Origin: Marinomonas phaeophyticola
GTDB lineage: Bacteria > Pseudomonadota > Gammaproteobacteria > Pseudomonadales > Marinomonadaceae
NCBI RefSeq assembly: GCF_026966905.1
Contig: NZ_JAPUBN010000018.1
Span: forward strand, 203,218 to 267,217
Length of the DNA: 64,000 nt
Reading direction: 5' to 3'
Position 1 is the first letter of the stretch; every line of letters starts with the position of its first letter. This document shows, in pieces, positions 55,177 through 63,949 of this stretch. Under the pieces are notes generated by a model. That model was not told the origin of the DNA, made no database searches, and was given only the letters and a program-made list of their open reading frames with translations. Position numbers and translations under genes: made by a program.

Positions 55177-56148
55177 TTGGATCTCTTTCTTGATTGGCTA
55201 GCACAAACAATAAACGACGCCTTCAGTGAGCTTCTCAACACAAAGAAACGAGTCTCCCTTGTGTACCTATTGTCAGCAATGGCATTCGCCAGTACTTTTT
55301 ATGCGTGTAAATACGGCAAAAAAGGCCTCAAGCGTTCTTTTCAATGGCTATCACCCCATATTTGGTGGCATCCTTCTTCACGTCAAGATTACGTTCTGTG
55401 GATTGTTAATAAATGTATCCTGTCTATTTTCGCTCCGGCTCTCTTTTCTCAAGCGGCTATTGCGACATGGATCTATTATCAAAGTCTTAATTGGACTTAT
55501 ATTGTCAGTCCCATTGAGTTAGATACTTCCTGGGTCATAGCACTCTTCACTCTCAGCTTTTTTATAGTAGACGACTTTTCTCGTTTTATCGTCCATTGGC
55601 TTATGCATAGATCCTCCATCCTTTGGAGCTTTCACCAAGTTCACCACAGTGCTGTGACAATGACACCCTTTACAGTATTTCGCACTCACCCTGTGGAAGG
55701 ACTATTGTTTACATTAAGGTCCGCCTTGGCTCAAGGTGCGGTTATTGGTGTATTCGCTGCATTTTTCCCGCAACAGATATCACTCTTTACCGTATTCGGT
55801 GTATTAATAAGTACCTATATTTTTAACCTTTTAGGCGCAAACCTTCGCCATAGCACACTACCTATTTCTTATGGCAAAACCATTGAAGCGTTTTTTATTT
55901 CACCGGCCCAACATCAACTACATCACTCTCTCAATCCAATCCATTTTGACTGTAACTTTGGTGTCACTCTTGCCGTTTGGGATCGACTGTTTGGGACGCT
56001 ACAATTTGGTCACGATCATCAAGAGTTACAGTTTGGAATCACTGGAAAAATACAGTACAACTCTGTTTTCACATTATATTCTCAGCCTTTTTATCTAGCA
56101 TGGAGAATTATTAAAAAAAACGTGATATCTCTCAAGAAAGGACCGTAA
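55177..56148 (+). CDS. Sterol desaturase / fatty acid hydroxylase family membrane protein
   Basis: 323 residues with four to six membrane helices. The di-iron histidine motifs of the family are complete: HWLMH (HxxxH), FHQVHHS (HxxHH), and QHQLHHS near the C-terminus, with a supporting NLRHS. Members hydroxylate or desaturate lipids using O2. The start is uncertain: the first in-frame codon after a stop is the TTG at 55177, which has no good ribosome site; an ATG at 55160 is out of frame. It lies behind the Fur-controlled DUF4856 gene and may share its transcript. The last 17 bases overlap the convergent tetR gene. Confidence 0.85.
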   Translation: MDLFLDWLAQTINDAFSELLNTKKRVSLVYLLSAMAFASTFYACKYGKKGLKRSFQWLSPHIWWHPSSRQDYVLWIVNKCILSIFAPALFSQAAIATWIYYQSLNWTYIVSPIELDTSWVIALFTLSFFIVDDFSRFIVHWLMHRSSILWSFHQVHHSAVTMTPFTVFRTHPVEGLLFTLRSALAQGAVIGVFAAFFPQQISLFTVFGVLISTYIFNLLGANLRHSTLPISYGKTIEAFFISPAQHQLHHSLNPIHFDCNFGVTLAVWDRLFGTLQFGHDHQELQFGITGKIQYNSVFTLYSQPFYLAWRIIKKNVISLKKGP

Positions 56149-56674
56149 AGAATTGCCGCGAAATGATACCTGATAAGCGTAAAATTTCCTCCTTACTGGG
56201 TTTTGGATGTAACTGTAATAATCCTAGAAGCTGAGCATAGGCTATCATAGCAACATCTTTTGCAATATGAACATCCATTCCCAACTCAACAAAACAGGAC
56301 TGTAGATAGCTTTGTCTTTGATCATCAATTTTTTCAAGATGAATCACGATTGAAGGCTCTTTTAGCCCCCAAGCTCTTAAATGCATTTCGGCTTCAATAT
56401 CATTTGTAGCAATAACCTGGTCAAGCTTATTCAATCTCTCTAATGCGTTTTCTTCTGTATTGGCTTGTTTAATAAACGCTAATGTCGTTTTTTCGTACCA
56501 ATGAATCATCAACGAATTAATGAAATCAGAACGATTTTTAAAATGATGATAAAAAGAGCCCTTCGTGACACCTAAAGATTCACATAGAGGCATAATTTTT
56601 AATGACTCAGCACCGTGTTTCACAAGTTGTTTTAGTGCAAACTCTAACCATTTCTCTTTTTTATTTGGGGTCAT
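56132..56674 (-). CDS. TetR family transcriptional regulator
   Basis: 180 residues. The N-terminal helix-turn-helix is clear (SLKIMPLCESLGVTKGSFYH with HFKNRSDFINSLM); the C-terminal part is a helical ligand-binding domain (GLLQLHPKPSKEEILRLSGI). Its ATG shares one base with the stop of the upstream DUF6463-DUF2867 gene (TAATG), so they are cotranscribed and coupled. The regulator probably controls its own operon through the palindrome at 57641-57656. The ligand is unknown. Confidence 0.88.
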   Translation of the reverse strand: MTPNKKEKWLEFALKQLVKHGAESLKIMPLCESLGVTKGSFYHHFKNRSDFINSLMIHWYEKTTLAFIKQANTEENALERLNKLDQVIATNDIEAEMHLRAWGLKEPSIVIHLEKIDDQRQSYLQSCFVELGMDVHIAKDVAMIAYAQLLGLLQLHPKPSKEEILRLSGIISRQFFTVLS

Positions 56675-57540
56675 TATATTCTCTTTTGAATAACAGCTTG
56701 ACGCATTACAGTCCTAGCAATCACCCAATGAAAGGGAGTAATAATAAACATATAAATACGACCAATCCGTGTTTTTAAATTTACCATAGTTGAAAGAGTG
56801 ACGTACCCATCCTGGACATTAGTACTCATATAAAGCTGCATATGTTTATCTTCTGACATACCCACTATTTCATGGTCAGTCAGTAAAATAATGTTCATAA
56901 AGCCTACTTTATCTCCGATCTGGATGTCTGTCGATTTTTTTTGATCGTATATCTCTGTAGCAACATCAAAGCCCAGTTTTTTTACCAAGACATTCCTCAT
57001 TGACATTAATCCATTAACCCAACTTGGCAAATAAGAAAAGATTTGAAGGTATATCTCGTATGGAGTCATTTTCCCTTTTGTTAAAGGCGCAATCAAAGCG
57101 TCTCGAAAAGCTCCCTGAGCACGATGACGCGCTAAATAATCATCCGTAGGTACCTTTATAGATTTTACTTTCCACATAGCCCTCACATTAGAAGAGCGCT
57201 TATTAAAGATAATAAAAAAAGCAGCGGGGTAAACAAGCCAAAACCCAGATAAAGGCATCAAAACAACACCGATAGACGTTAATGTAAATAGCAATACACC
57301 TACTTTTTTAGGTAGATACATTGCTTTCTCCCGTTCAATAACATCGACTAATAAAGCAAACATAAACAAAAGAAAGCCAAATAATAAGAACCAAGAGGCC
57401 GCCGCGGTTCTCTCATCAATTACTGAGTTAAGAACACCTTCTAAATACATGGCTTTATAAACCTGATCAAATAGCATAAGACCAACGATAGTATGTCCAA
57501 AAGAGACAAACATAAGCCATTTCCCCACCCAATTCTTCAT
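56674..57540 (-). CDS. DUF6463-DUF2867 fusion membrane protein
   Basis: 288 residues from ATG 57540 (MKNWVGKWLMFVSFGHTIVG), which has GAGGGG five bases upstream; an in-frame start at 57564 is less likely. Residues ~1-120 are a four-helix membrane domain of the DUF6463 kind (HTIVGLMLFDQVYKAMYLEG, TAAASWFLLFGFLLFMFALL). From ~125 on is a DUF2867 domain (PSWVNGLMSMRNVLVKKLGF, VTLSTMVNLKTRIGRIYMFI, ending in FHWVIARTVMRQAV). Both families are usually separate small proteins of unknown function, and DUF2867 relatives occur with TetR regulators. Here they are joined and followed by tetR. Confidence 0.72.
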   Translation of the reverse strand: MKNWVGKWLMFVSFGHTIVGLMLFDQVYKAMYLEGVLNSVIDERTAAASWFLLFGFLLFMFALLVDVIEREKAMYLPKKVGVLLFTLTSIGVVLMPLSGFWLVYPAAFFIIFNKRSSNVRAMWKVKSIKVPTDDYLARHRAQGAFRDALIAPLTKGKMTPYEIYLQIFSYLPSWVNGLMSMRNVLVKKLGFDVATEIYDQKKSTDIQIGDKVGFMNIILLTDHEIVGMSEDKHMQLYMSTNVQDGYVTLSTMVNLKTRIGRIYMFIITPFHWVIARTVMRQAVIQKRI

Positions 57541-57620
57541 AATACCCCTCTCCATTGTTCTCAATAAATAGCGTAAAAATCGAATTTATTTTGCAATAAA
57601 AATAAATCTCAAATCAAAAA

Positions 57621-57656
57621 CATACCATACCATACCATACCATACCGTATTGTATG
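57621..57656 (-). repeat. CATAC pentanucleotide tandem repeat joined to a TetR-type palindrome
   Basis: Five perfect copies of CATAC (57621-57645) run directly into CGTATTGTATG, so that the last unit forms the inverted repeat CATAC-N6-GTATG (57641-57656). It lies ~80 bases upstream of the DUF6463-DUF2867 start, in the promoter region of the TetR operon. Alternating CATAC and GTATG elements are common in TetR operators. The repeat copies could give multiple binding registers or length variation. Confidence 0.65.
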
Positions 57657-57871
57657 TTTATTTTATACCAAAATGAGAAAATAAGATGAACAAGCAAACG
57701 GGTAGATCACTCTAGAAAACCTAATTCCTCAGATGTTTAAATTCAAAAAAGAAGATTCAATATTAAGAAAGTGGCGCCAAAGTGTGTCCATAGCCGAAGC
57801 CTCTTGACATTTTTTAAGAGAAAGATTACCAACATTGAAAAGCGCTTTAGAAGCTTGGTTAGCTGTTCATA

Positions 57872-57909
57872 AAAAAACCCAAATTCTAAAATTAGAATTT
57901 GGGTTTTTT
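57872..57909 (-). terminator. Intrinsic terminator of TRAP binding protein gene 1
   Basis: An 18-bp perfect stem (AAAAAACCCAAATTCTAA against TTAGAATTTGGGTTTTTT) with a two-base loop, 33 bases after the stop at 57943. The symmetrical A- and T-runs make it active in both directions. Confidence 0.92.
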
Positions 57910-57942
57910 ATAGATATCATTCAGACAAACAAAGTGTCTAAA

Positions 57943-59053
57943 TTATTCACCATCACGCGCATTGATGTATGCACGTTCCGATACAGCGTGCCAAGCACCT
58001 ACTTTTTCACGGAACTCTTTAAATGATGCATATACTTTCGCACTCATTTCATCTCCAGCGGCAACTTCTTCCAGTGTCTCTTCAGACGCCGCTTTTAATG
58101 CTTCTAAGACATCTTTAGGGAAAGGTCTAAGCTGTACATTATGTTCTTCAACCAAGGTTTTCAAAGCATCGTTGTTCAACGCCGTAAATTCGTCCAACAT
58201 GTCTTGAGTTGCTTGACGAGCAGCAGAGCGAACAATCAACTGTAAGTCCTTTGGTAACGCGTCAAACGCCGTCTTATTTACCATTGCTTCCATTGAAGAA
58301 CCTGGCTCATGCCAACCTGGATAGTAGTAGTATTTAGCGGCTTTATACAAACCAAATGCTAAGTCATTGTATGGACCAACCCACTCAGTTGCATCAATTG
58401 TACCTGTTTGTAATGCTGTGAAGATTTCACCGCCAGGCAAGTTAACAGGAATACCACCGGTTTTCTTAAGCACTTCGCCGCCTAGACCAGGCATACGCAT
58501 TTTTAAGCCTTTAAAGTCGTCAACCGAATTGATCTCTTTGTTAAACCAACCGCCCATTTGCACACCAGTATTACCTGCTGTAAGCGGGATAAGGTTAAAT
58601 GGTTCATATACTTCTTCCCATAGCTTCAAGCCGCCGCCATGGTATATCCACGAGTTAATCTCTTGCGCTGTTAAACCAAATGGAACGGCAGTAAAGAACT
58701 GCGCAGCAGGCGCCTTACCTTTCCAGTAGTAAGCGGCACTGTGTCCCATTTCAGCGGTACCACGAGAAACAGCATCAAATACTTCTAATGGCGGAACCAA
58801 TTCGCCCGCGGCATAGACTTTTACATTTAAACGTCCACCAGACATTTCAGTAATGTTTTTCGCTAAGTTTTCTGCGCCCGTTCCCAAACCAGGGAAGTTT
58901 TTCGGCCAGGTCGTAACCATTTTCCAATTGATGGTCTCAACTTTTTTCTACTTCTACTTTTGCTACTTCTTTTTCAGAGCCTCCACAAGCAACTAATGTC
59001 GCTGCGGTTAAACTGACTAATGCCAGCTTACTCCACGTTTTTATTTTGTTCAT
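57943..59053 (-). CDS. TRAP transporter substrate-binding lipoprotein 1 (TakP-like), frameshifted after the signal peptide
   Basis: From ATG 59053 (GAGGGA site) the 0 frame gives a lipoprotein signal MNKIKTWSKLALVSLTAA with lipobox LVACGG, then stops after ~39 codons. One base too many in the A6 run (T6 at 58942-58947 on the plus strand) breaks the frame; removing it joins VEVEK to VETINWKMVTTWPKN and a 370-residue protein, the same length as its paralogue at 59359. Binding-site positions known from TakP-type proteins are visible: Gln in GVQMGGWF, Arg in KMRMPG, Glu-Trp in ATEWVGP. The ligand is probably a keto or other carboxylic acid. It may be a pseudogene or contain a sequencing error. 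Confidence 0.85.
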
Positions 59054-59289
59054 TCGTTATCCCTCAGGAAGCAGTTTCAATTATTTTTATAGTACTCAGC
59101 GAGCAAGAAAAGCCTTGATGCAACCTAAATTGCACAAAGAAAGTATCTAAGCCAAGAAGATAAATTAACTCGATAATCCTATTTCTTACAAATAAGTAGC
59201 TTAGATAGTATGAATTGCCGCCGCTTCTCTCAAGACCTTTTTTGGATTTTTTTGAGTATTTACCTTATCGCCTCATTCTAAAAAAGAAA

Positions 59290-59319
59290 AAGCCCTGCTA
59301 ATACCATAACAGGGCTTTC
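59290..59319 (-). terminator. Intrinsic terminator of TRAP binding protein gene 2
   Basis: AAAGCCCTG and CAGGGCTTT form a 9-bp stem with a 12-base loop; on the minus strand it is followed by TTTCTTTTTT. It lies 39 bases after the stop at 59359 and before the start of gene 1, so the two binding-protein genes are separate transcription units. Confidence 0.9.
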
Positions 59320-59358
59320 AAACTAAGAGGCTTTAATCGCATTTTCAGTAACTAAACA

Positions 59359-60471
59359 CTACTCCCCTGCTCGAGCATTAATGTATGACCTCTCGGAAAT
59401 ATCATGCCATTCACTGACCGAATCCAAAAATGTTTTAAAGGAATCATAGACTCTTTGACTATCTGGATCCTCTGCAGCCATTTCAGCTAACGTTTCATCT
59501 GATGCTTTTTTCAAGGCTGCCAAAAGATCTTTTGGAAATTCTTTCAAAATCACATTGTGCTCATTAACCAAGGTTTTCAGAGCGGAGTTATTACTCGCAG
59601 TAAATTCATTCAACATATCTTGATTCGCCTGTTGAACCGCCGCACGTACGATAGCTTGTAAATCTTCAGATAACGCCTCAAATGCCGCTTTATTAAACAA
59701 GGCTTCAATGGCCGAGCCCGGCTCTTGCCAACCAGGGTAATAATAATATTTCGCCGCTTTATACAAGCCAAACGCAAGATCGTTATAAGGACCGACCCAT
59801 TCTGTTGCGTCAATCGTGCCAGTTTGTAGGGCTGTAAAAATTTCACTACCAGGCAAATTAACAGGTACCGCGCCAACTTTTTTCAGGACTTCACCACCGA
59901 TACCTGGCATACGCATTTTCAGACCTTGAAAGTCTTCTAAAGAATTAATCTCTTTATTAAACCACCCTCCCATTTGCACACCAGGATTACCCGCAGGCAT
60001 CGGAATCACATTAAAAGGAACGTAAATTTCTTCCCATAATTGCAAGCCACCGCCATAATAAATCCAAGAGTTAAACTCCTGTGACGTCAGACCAAAAGGC
60101 ACCGTTGTAAAAAATTGTGCTGCAGGAACTTTCCCTTTCCAATAGTAAGACGCGCCATGCCCCATTTCTGCCGTACCACGAGAAACCGCATCAAAAGCCT
60201 CCAATGCAGGCACCAACTCTCCTGCCGCATAAACTTTTACATTAAGTCGACCACCGGACATTTTTGAAATATTTTTTGCTAAAGTTTGAGCGCCTGTACC
60301 TAATCCTGGATAGTTTTTAGGCCAAGTTGTAACCATTTTCCAATTAATCACTTCCGCATTTGCCGCGGCTGTAGCCACTTTTTTATCGGACTCAGACCCA
60401 CCACAAGCAATCAAAGACACCGTCAGCAAAGCCGCTAAGGCTAATTTGCTCAATACCATTAAGTTTCGCAT
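59359..60471 (-). CDS. TRAP transporter substrate-binding lipoprotein 2 (TakP-like)
   Basis: A 370-residue periplasmic binding protein anchored as a lipoprotein (signal ALAALLTVSLIACGGSES, Cys about residue 23). It is an intact paralogue of the neighbour at 57943, very similar throughout by eye (53 of the first 60 aligned mature residues identical). Shared features are MVTTWPKNYPGLGTG, VYAAGELVPALEAFDAVSRG, GVQMGGWFNKEINS, KMRMPG and TIDATEWVGPYNDLAFG. The latter three contain the Gln, Arg, Glu and Trp that bind ligand and cation in Rhodobacter TakP. No TRAP permease is adjacent; the nearest pair is at 45247-47158. A GAGGGAAA site precedes the ATG. Confidence 0.9.
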   Translation of the reverse strand: MRNLMVLSKLALAALLTVSLIACGGSESDKKVATAAANAEVINWKMVTTWPKNYPGLGTGAQTLAKNISKMSGGRLNVKVYAAGELVPALEAFDAVSRGTAEMGHGASYYWKGKVPAAQFFTTVPFGLTSQEFNSWIYYGGGLQLWEEIYVPFNVIPMPAGNPGVQMGGWFNKEINSLEDFQGLKMRMPGIGGEVLKKVGAVPVNLPGSEIFTALQTGTIDATEWVGPYNDLAFGLYKAAKYYYYPGWQEPGSAIEALFNKAAFEALSEDLQAIVRAAVQQANQDMLNEFTASNNSALKTLVNEHNVILKEFPKDLLAALKKASDETLAEMAAEDPDSQRVYDSFKTFLDSVSEWHDISERSYINARAGE

Positions 60472-60753
60472 TCTTTTCCCTCAGGAGGTTAATTATTTGA
60501 TAATTTACTGCCTGTCGGCAATATGAAAAGCGATGAAGTACATCTCAAAACATAGGGAATTGATCTGAAATTGGAATAAGGCTCGAAGCCTCCCAATGTT
60601 GTATTTTTATTGTAGGATCGGACAGTGCAGCGCTCTAAATGATGAAAAACACCAAAAGAGCGCAAGATAATAAGAACTTAGTTGAATGAGCTCAACTACT
60701 TTTTAGAAATGATAAACATTTTCATTATTTCTGACTTGCCCCCAAATGACAAA

Positions 60754-61818
60754 TTATCCAATAGGGGGAATATAATCCCAATTTAGACGTTTACCTTCTG
60801 TGGATGATTGCTCAGCTAAGCATAAGCCATAAATCACTTTACAGGCATCCTCTAAACTCACTGGTGCATCACCCTTACCAAGAATAGAATCGCTCAATGT
60901 TTTATAAAAATCACAATATAAGCCTAACGCCATTGTATCTTCTATTTTAGTGATTACACCATTTTCATCAGATTGGTAGGAAAAAGCCTCTTGCGGTTGA
61001 CCTTTACTAGGAAAACACTCATCTCTTGGCATTTGCCCTGCCCTTAGGGCCTCTTCCTGAGGATCTAAACCAGAACAATGCCAACTGCCTGCACTGGCAT
61101 TAACTTTGAACCTAAGCACCTCACCGGCTTCAAACGGCGAAGAGCCAATCGTAACAACTTTATCTTTATAACCCATATCAACACTAAAGAAATCCGTTGT
61201 TACGCTACCTTCTCTAAGGGTTTTCATATTCCCTTGAAGCCATAGTGGTTCACCAAGTAAACACAGCATTTGATCAAGCAAGTGAGGTCCTAAATCCCAA
61301 AAAATCCCAGTACCTTCACCTGGAAGCTCACGCCATCTATCCTGCACATTGGGACGAAAACGATCAAAACGAGACTCTATGTATTTAACATCCCCAAGAA
61401 CGGATCCCTCAACTAATTCTCGTAGACGTAAAAAATCACTGTCATAACGTCGATTCTGATAAACACTCAAAACCAAACCTTTCGATTTCGCAAGTGAACA
61501 CAACGCCTCTATATCAGATAAATTCGTAACAGATGGTTTCTCCAGCAAAACATGTTTACCTGCGAGTAGAGACGCCTTGGCCAGTGAAAAATGCACTTTA
61601 TTAGGTGAAGTGATCACAACTAAATCAATTTCTTCATCTGCTATCAATACTTCAGGAGAGCTCACCACACGCGCATTAGGAACAAACGCTTTCACTTCAT
61701 CAGGTCGACGGCTAGAAACACATTCCAGCGTCATATCCGCATTCGCCAAAATAAAAGGACCATGGAATATACGACCCGATAACCCAAAACCAATTAGTCC
61801 AACACGAATAGTCGACAT
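60754..61818 (-). CDS. Gfo/Idh/MocA family oxidoreductase
   Basis: A 354-residue NAD(P)-dependent oxidoreductase of the YhhX-like branch. The Rossmann start VGLIGFGLSGRIFHGPFI is followed by VVITSPNKVHFSLAKASLLA and the family motif LLEKPSVTN, where Lys is the catalytic base. A C-terminal substrate domain carries RFDRFRPNVQDRWRE and GTGIFWDLGPHLLDQML, including the conserved His of the family. The substrate (sugar, inositol or similar) is unknown. It is a single-gene unit; AGGAGCG precedes the ATG. Confidence 0.88.
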   Translation of the reverse strand: MSTIRVGLIGFGLSGRIFHGPFILANADMTLECVSSRRPDEVKAFVPNARVVSSPEVLIADEEIDLVVITSPNKVHFSLAKASLLAGKHVLLEKPSVTNLSDIEALCSLAKSKGLVLSVYQNRRYDSDFLRLRELVEGSVLGDVKYIESRFDRFRPNVQDRWRELPGEGTGIFWDLGPHLLDQMLCLLGEPLWLQGNMKTLREGSVTTDFFSVDMGYKDKVVTIGSSPFEAGEVLRFKVNASAGSWHCSGLDPQEEALRAGQMPRDECFPSKGQPQEAFSYQSDENGVITKIEDTMALGLYCDFYKTLSDSILGKGDAPVSLEDACKVIYGLCLAEQSSTEGKRLNWDYIPPIG

Positions 61819-61968
61819 ACAACGCTCCTCTTTAATATAGTTTTATGTAGAACAACAGTTTACAGGCTAAAACCGCACTTCTCTGTAAGAGAGACAATCG
61901 CCCGCACAATAATGCTCTTAATTTGTAACACATCCAAAGTAGTGAAGGTAATCAAACTTGTTTGCATG

Positions 61969-62901
61969 TTAGGCTTCCGGATGAGGAATTAGGTCCCGCA
62001 CCACATCCATTGCAATACTCCGAAACCACTCATTCGCAGGGTCGTTTTCCATCGCTCGTAGCCAACATAAGTAATAATGCGTATCCGGAAAGTCCAAGGG
62101 CAACTCCTTCATCTCCAAGCCAAATTGCTGTTGAAAGCGCTCTCCTAACAAACCACTGGTACTTAATAATAATGACGTCTGCCCAACCGTCTCCAGAGCA
62201 GCCAAAAAATATGGCGTACGAAAGGCAAAACGGCGCTCTTGCGCTCTATCACCAAGTAACATATCACTCATAATACGGCCGGAGCCGCCCATATTTACTA
62301 ACACATGAGAACAGGCTAGATAGTCATCCAAGGTTATATGTCTTTTATTCGCTAGTGGATGATTTTTTGACATGATACAGCGGAACTTTTCTCTACCAAG
62401 TAAGGCTTTGTGGAAACTATTAGGTACTTGTATGTATTCGCTACATAACACGGCATCAACCTTATGGTCTGGCTGACTCATTAAACTCGTCTCTGTAATG
62501 GTTGTGGTTTCTAAAGATGCAAAAGGCGCTTCGCGATAAAAACGCTCAGCAATCGCTGGAACATAGGCTTGAGCTTGGTAATGTGTTGTTTGCAATCTAA
62601 ATGTTCGCTGGCTTGTTTGTGATTGAAACTCCGAGACTTGTGATAAAGCGGTAATTTGCTCTAGCATAGATTTTATAGGTAACTCTAACTCCAACGCCTT
62701 ATAGCTAGGCTCCATCCCTGTAGCGGTACGAATAAACAATGGATCATCAAAGGCATCTCGCAGGCGATTCAATAACCGACTCATTGCGGACTGACTCAAA
62801 GATAAACGCTCTGCGGCTCGACCAACATGACGCTCTTCAAGAAGATATAAGAGCCCAGTTAACGATTTAAGATCAAGCTGTTGTAACGCATTAGATATCA
62901 T
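61969..62901 (-). CDS. LysR family transcriptional regulator
   Basis: 310 residues from ATG 62901 (MISNALQQLDLKSLTGLLYL), the usual LysR distance to the helix-turn-helix RAAERLSLSQSAMSRLLNRL, with a TAGG site; in-frame Met codons up to 62973 would add a leader without precedent. FDDPLFIRTATGMEPSYKAL is typical of the NahR/LeuO-like group. The effector domain follows. It is divergent from the EamA transporter at 63008 across ~105 bases, so it is the probable regulator of that transporter. Confidence 0.87.
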   Translation of the reverse strand: MISNALQQLDLKSLTGLLYLLEERHVGRAAERLSLSQSAMSRLLNRLRDAFDDPLFIRTATGMEPSYKALELELPIKSMLEQITALSQVSEFQSQTSQRTFRLQTTHYQAQAYVPAIAERFYREAPFASLETTTITETSLMSQPDHKVDAVLCSEYIQVPNSFHKALLGREKFRCIMSKNHPLANKRHITLDDYLACSHVLVNMGGSGRIMSDMLLGDRAQERRFAFRTPYFLAALETVGQTSLLLSTSGLLGERFQQQFGLEMKELPLDFPDTHYYLCWLRAMENDPANEWFRSIAMDVVRDLIPHPEA

Positions 62902-63007
62902 CCTATAAAAACCCACTTTATGCATAATTGTTAGAAACATTATGCATTGGATTAATTTTGAGCGGAACGTCATGATCTAAATTATTTACTTTTTGATAAG
63001 GTTCATT

Positions 63008-63949
63008 ATGACAGCCTCTCGAACGCTCTTTATGTATGGTCTTTTTTTCAGTAGTGTTGCCGTACTTTTTTGGGGAATGCTACCTATTGCGTTAAAACTT
63101 TCCACCGGCTTTTCTGACCCTATTACGTTAACTTGGCTGCGATTTGCTGTCGCTGCTTTAATATTGGGTGCTTGGCAATGGAAGAGAGGCAAACTGCAGC
63201 AGTTTAAGGGATTAACACGACGCAACTGGGTTTATCTTTTAGCGGCGGGTAGCTTCTTGATCGTAAATTATACTTGCTTCGTCTGGAGTCTCCGTTTTTT
63301 ACTTCCTGGCTCCGCACAATTAAGCTTCCAAACCGCACCTATTTTTCTAACTCTGGGTGGACTATTCTTTTTAAAAGACAAAATAAATTGGCAGCAATGT
63401 GTATGCTTTGCCTTGATTGCCCTAGGTATTTTAATCTTCTTCCACCCTGTTTTTGAACAAACAAATCAGGCAAGTATTTGGCTTGGTTTTGCCATTGTGC
63501 AGTTATCTGCCGCCGCTTGGTCTATGTATGCGCTATTACAAAAGTCCTTATTTAGTCGCTTAGATCCATCTAATATTTTATTCGCTATATACCTTTACGC
63601 CACTTTTATTATGCTGCCATTCACAAGCCCAAGCAGCCTATTGGACATGTCCACCCAAGACTCAATGATTGCGTTATTTTGCTGTATAAATACCTTAATT
63701 GCTTATGGCTCTTTCGCACAAGCCATGCGCTACTGGCAAACCGTTCAAGTTAGCGCTTCCGTTGCCCTTACTCCTATCGCCGCTTTTATTCTAACCGAAA
63801 TCTGTGTCGCGAATTCATGGTGGAGTGACAGCATCAGCTCATCACATGCCGACTACTTAAGCTTACTAGGAATGTTTATCGTAATTGTTAGTGCCATAGC
63901 GATACAATTAATCAGTGTTTCTATGCAGAGAAAAGGCAGTGCCCTTTAA
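63008..63949 (+). CDS. EamA family (DMT superfamily) transporter
   Basis: 313 residues from ATG 63008 (MTASRTLFMYGLFFSSVAVL), preceded by AAGG; a TTG at 62993 is also in frame. Ten hydrophobic segments form two EamA repeats, with the first-repeat motif LTWLRFAVAALILGAWQW and the second-repeat SAAAWSMYALLQKSLFSR. Members export or import amino acids, nucleotide-like metabolites or drugs; the substrate cannot be told. It is divergent from the LysR gene, a standard regulator-transporter pair. Confidence 0.87.
   Translation: MTASRTLFMYGLFFSSVAVLFWGMLPIALKLSTGFSDPITLTWLRFAVAALILGAWQWKRGKLQQFKGLTRRNWVYLLAAGSFLIVNYTCFVWSLRFLLPGSAQLSFQTAPIFLTLGGLFFLKDKINWQQCVCFALIALGILIFFHPVFEQTNQASIWLGFAIVQLSAAAWSMYALLQKSLFSRLDPSNILFAIYLYATFIMLPFTSPSSLLDMSTQDSMIALFCCINTLIAYGSFAQAMRYWQTVQVSASVALTPIAAFILTEICVANSWWSDSISSSHADYLSLLGMFIVIVSAIAIQLISVSMQRKGSAL

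Noticed and set aside
57621..57645. Short regular repeats as a CRISPR array
   Set aside because: Units are only five bases with no spacers; this is a microsatellite in a promoter.
57835..58026. Small plus-strand gene over the TRAP terminator
   Set aside because: It reads through a perfect terminator and into the opposite strand of a clear gene.
59100..59250. Sigma54 promoter before TRAP binding protein gene 1 on the minus strand
   Set aside because: A GG and GC pair is present near AAGGCTTTTCTTGCT but the spacing is two bases too short for RpoN.
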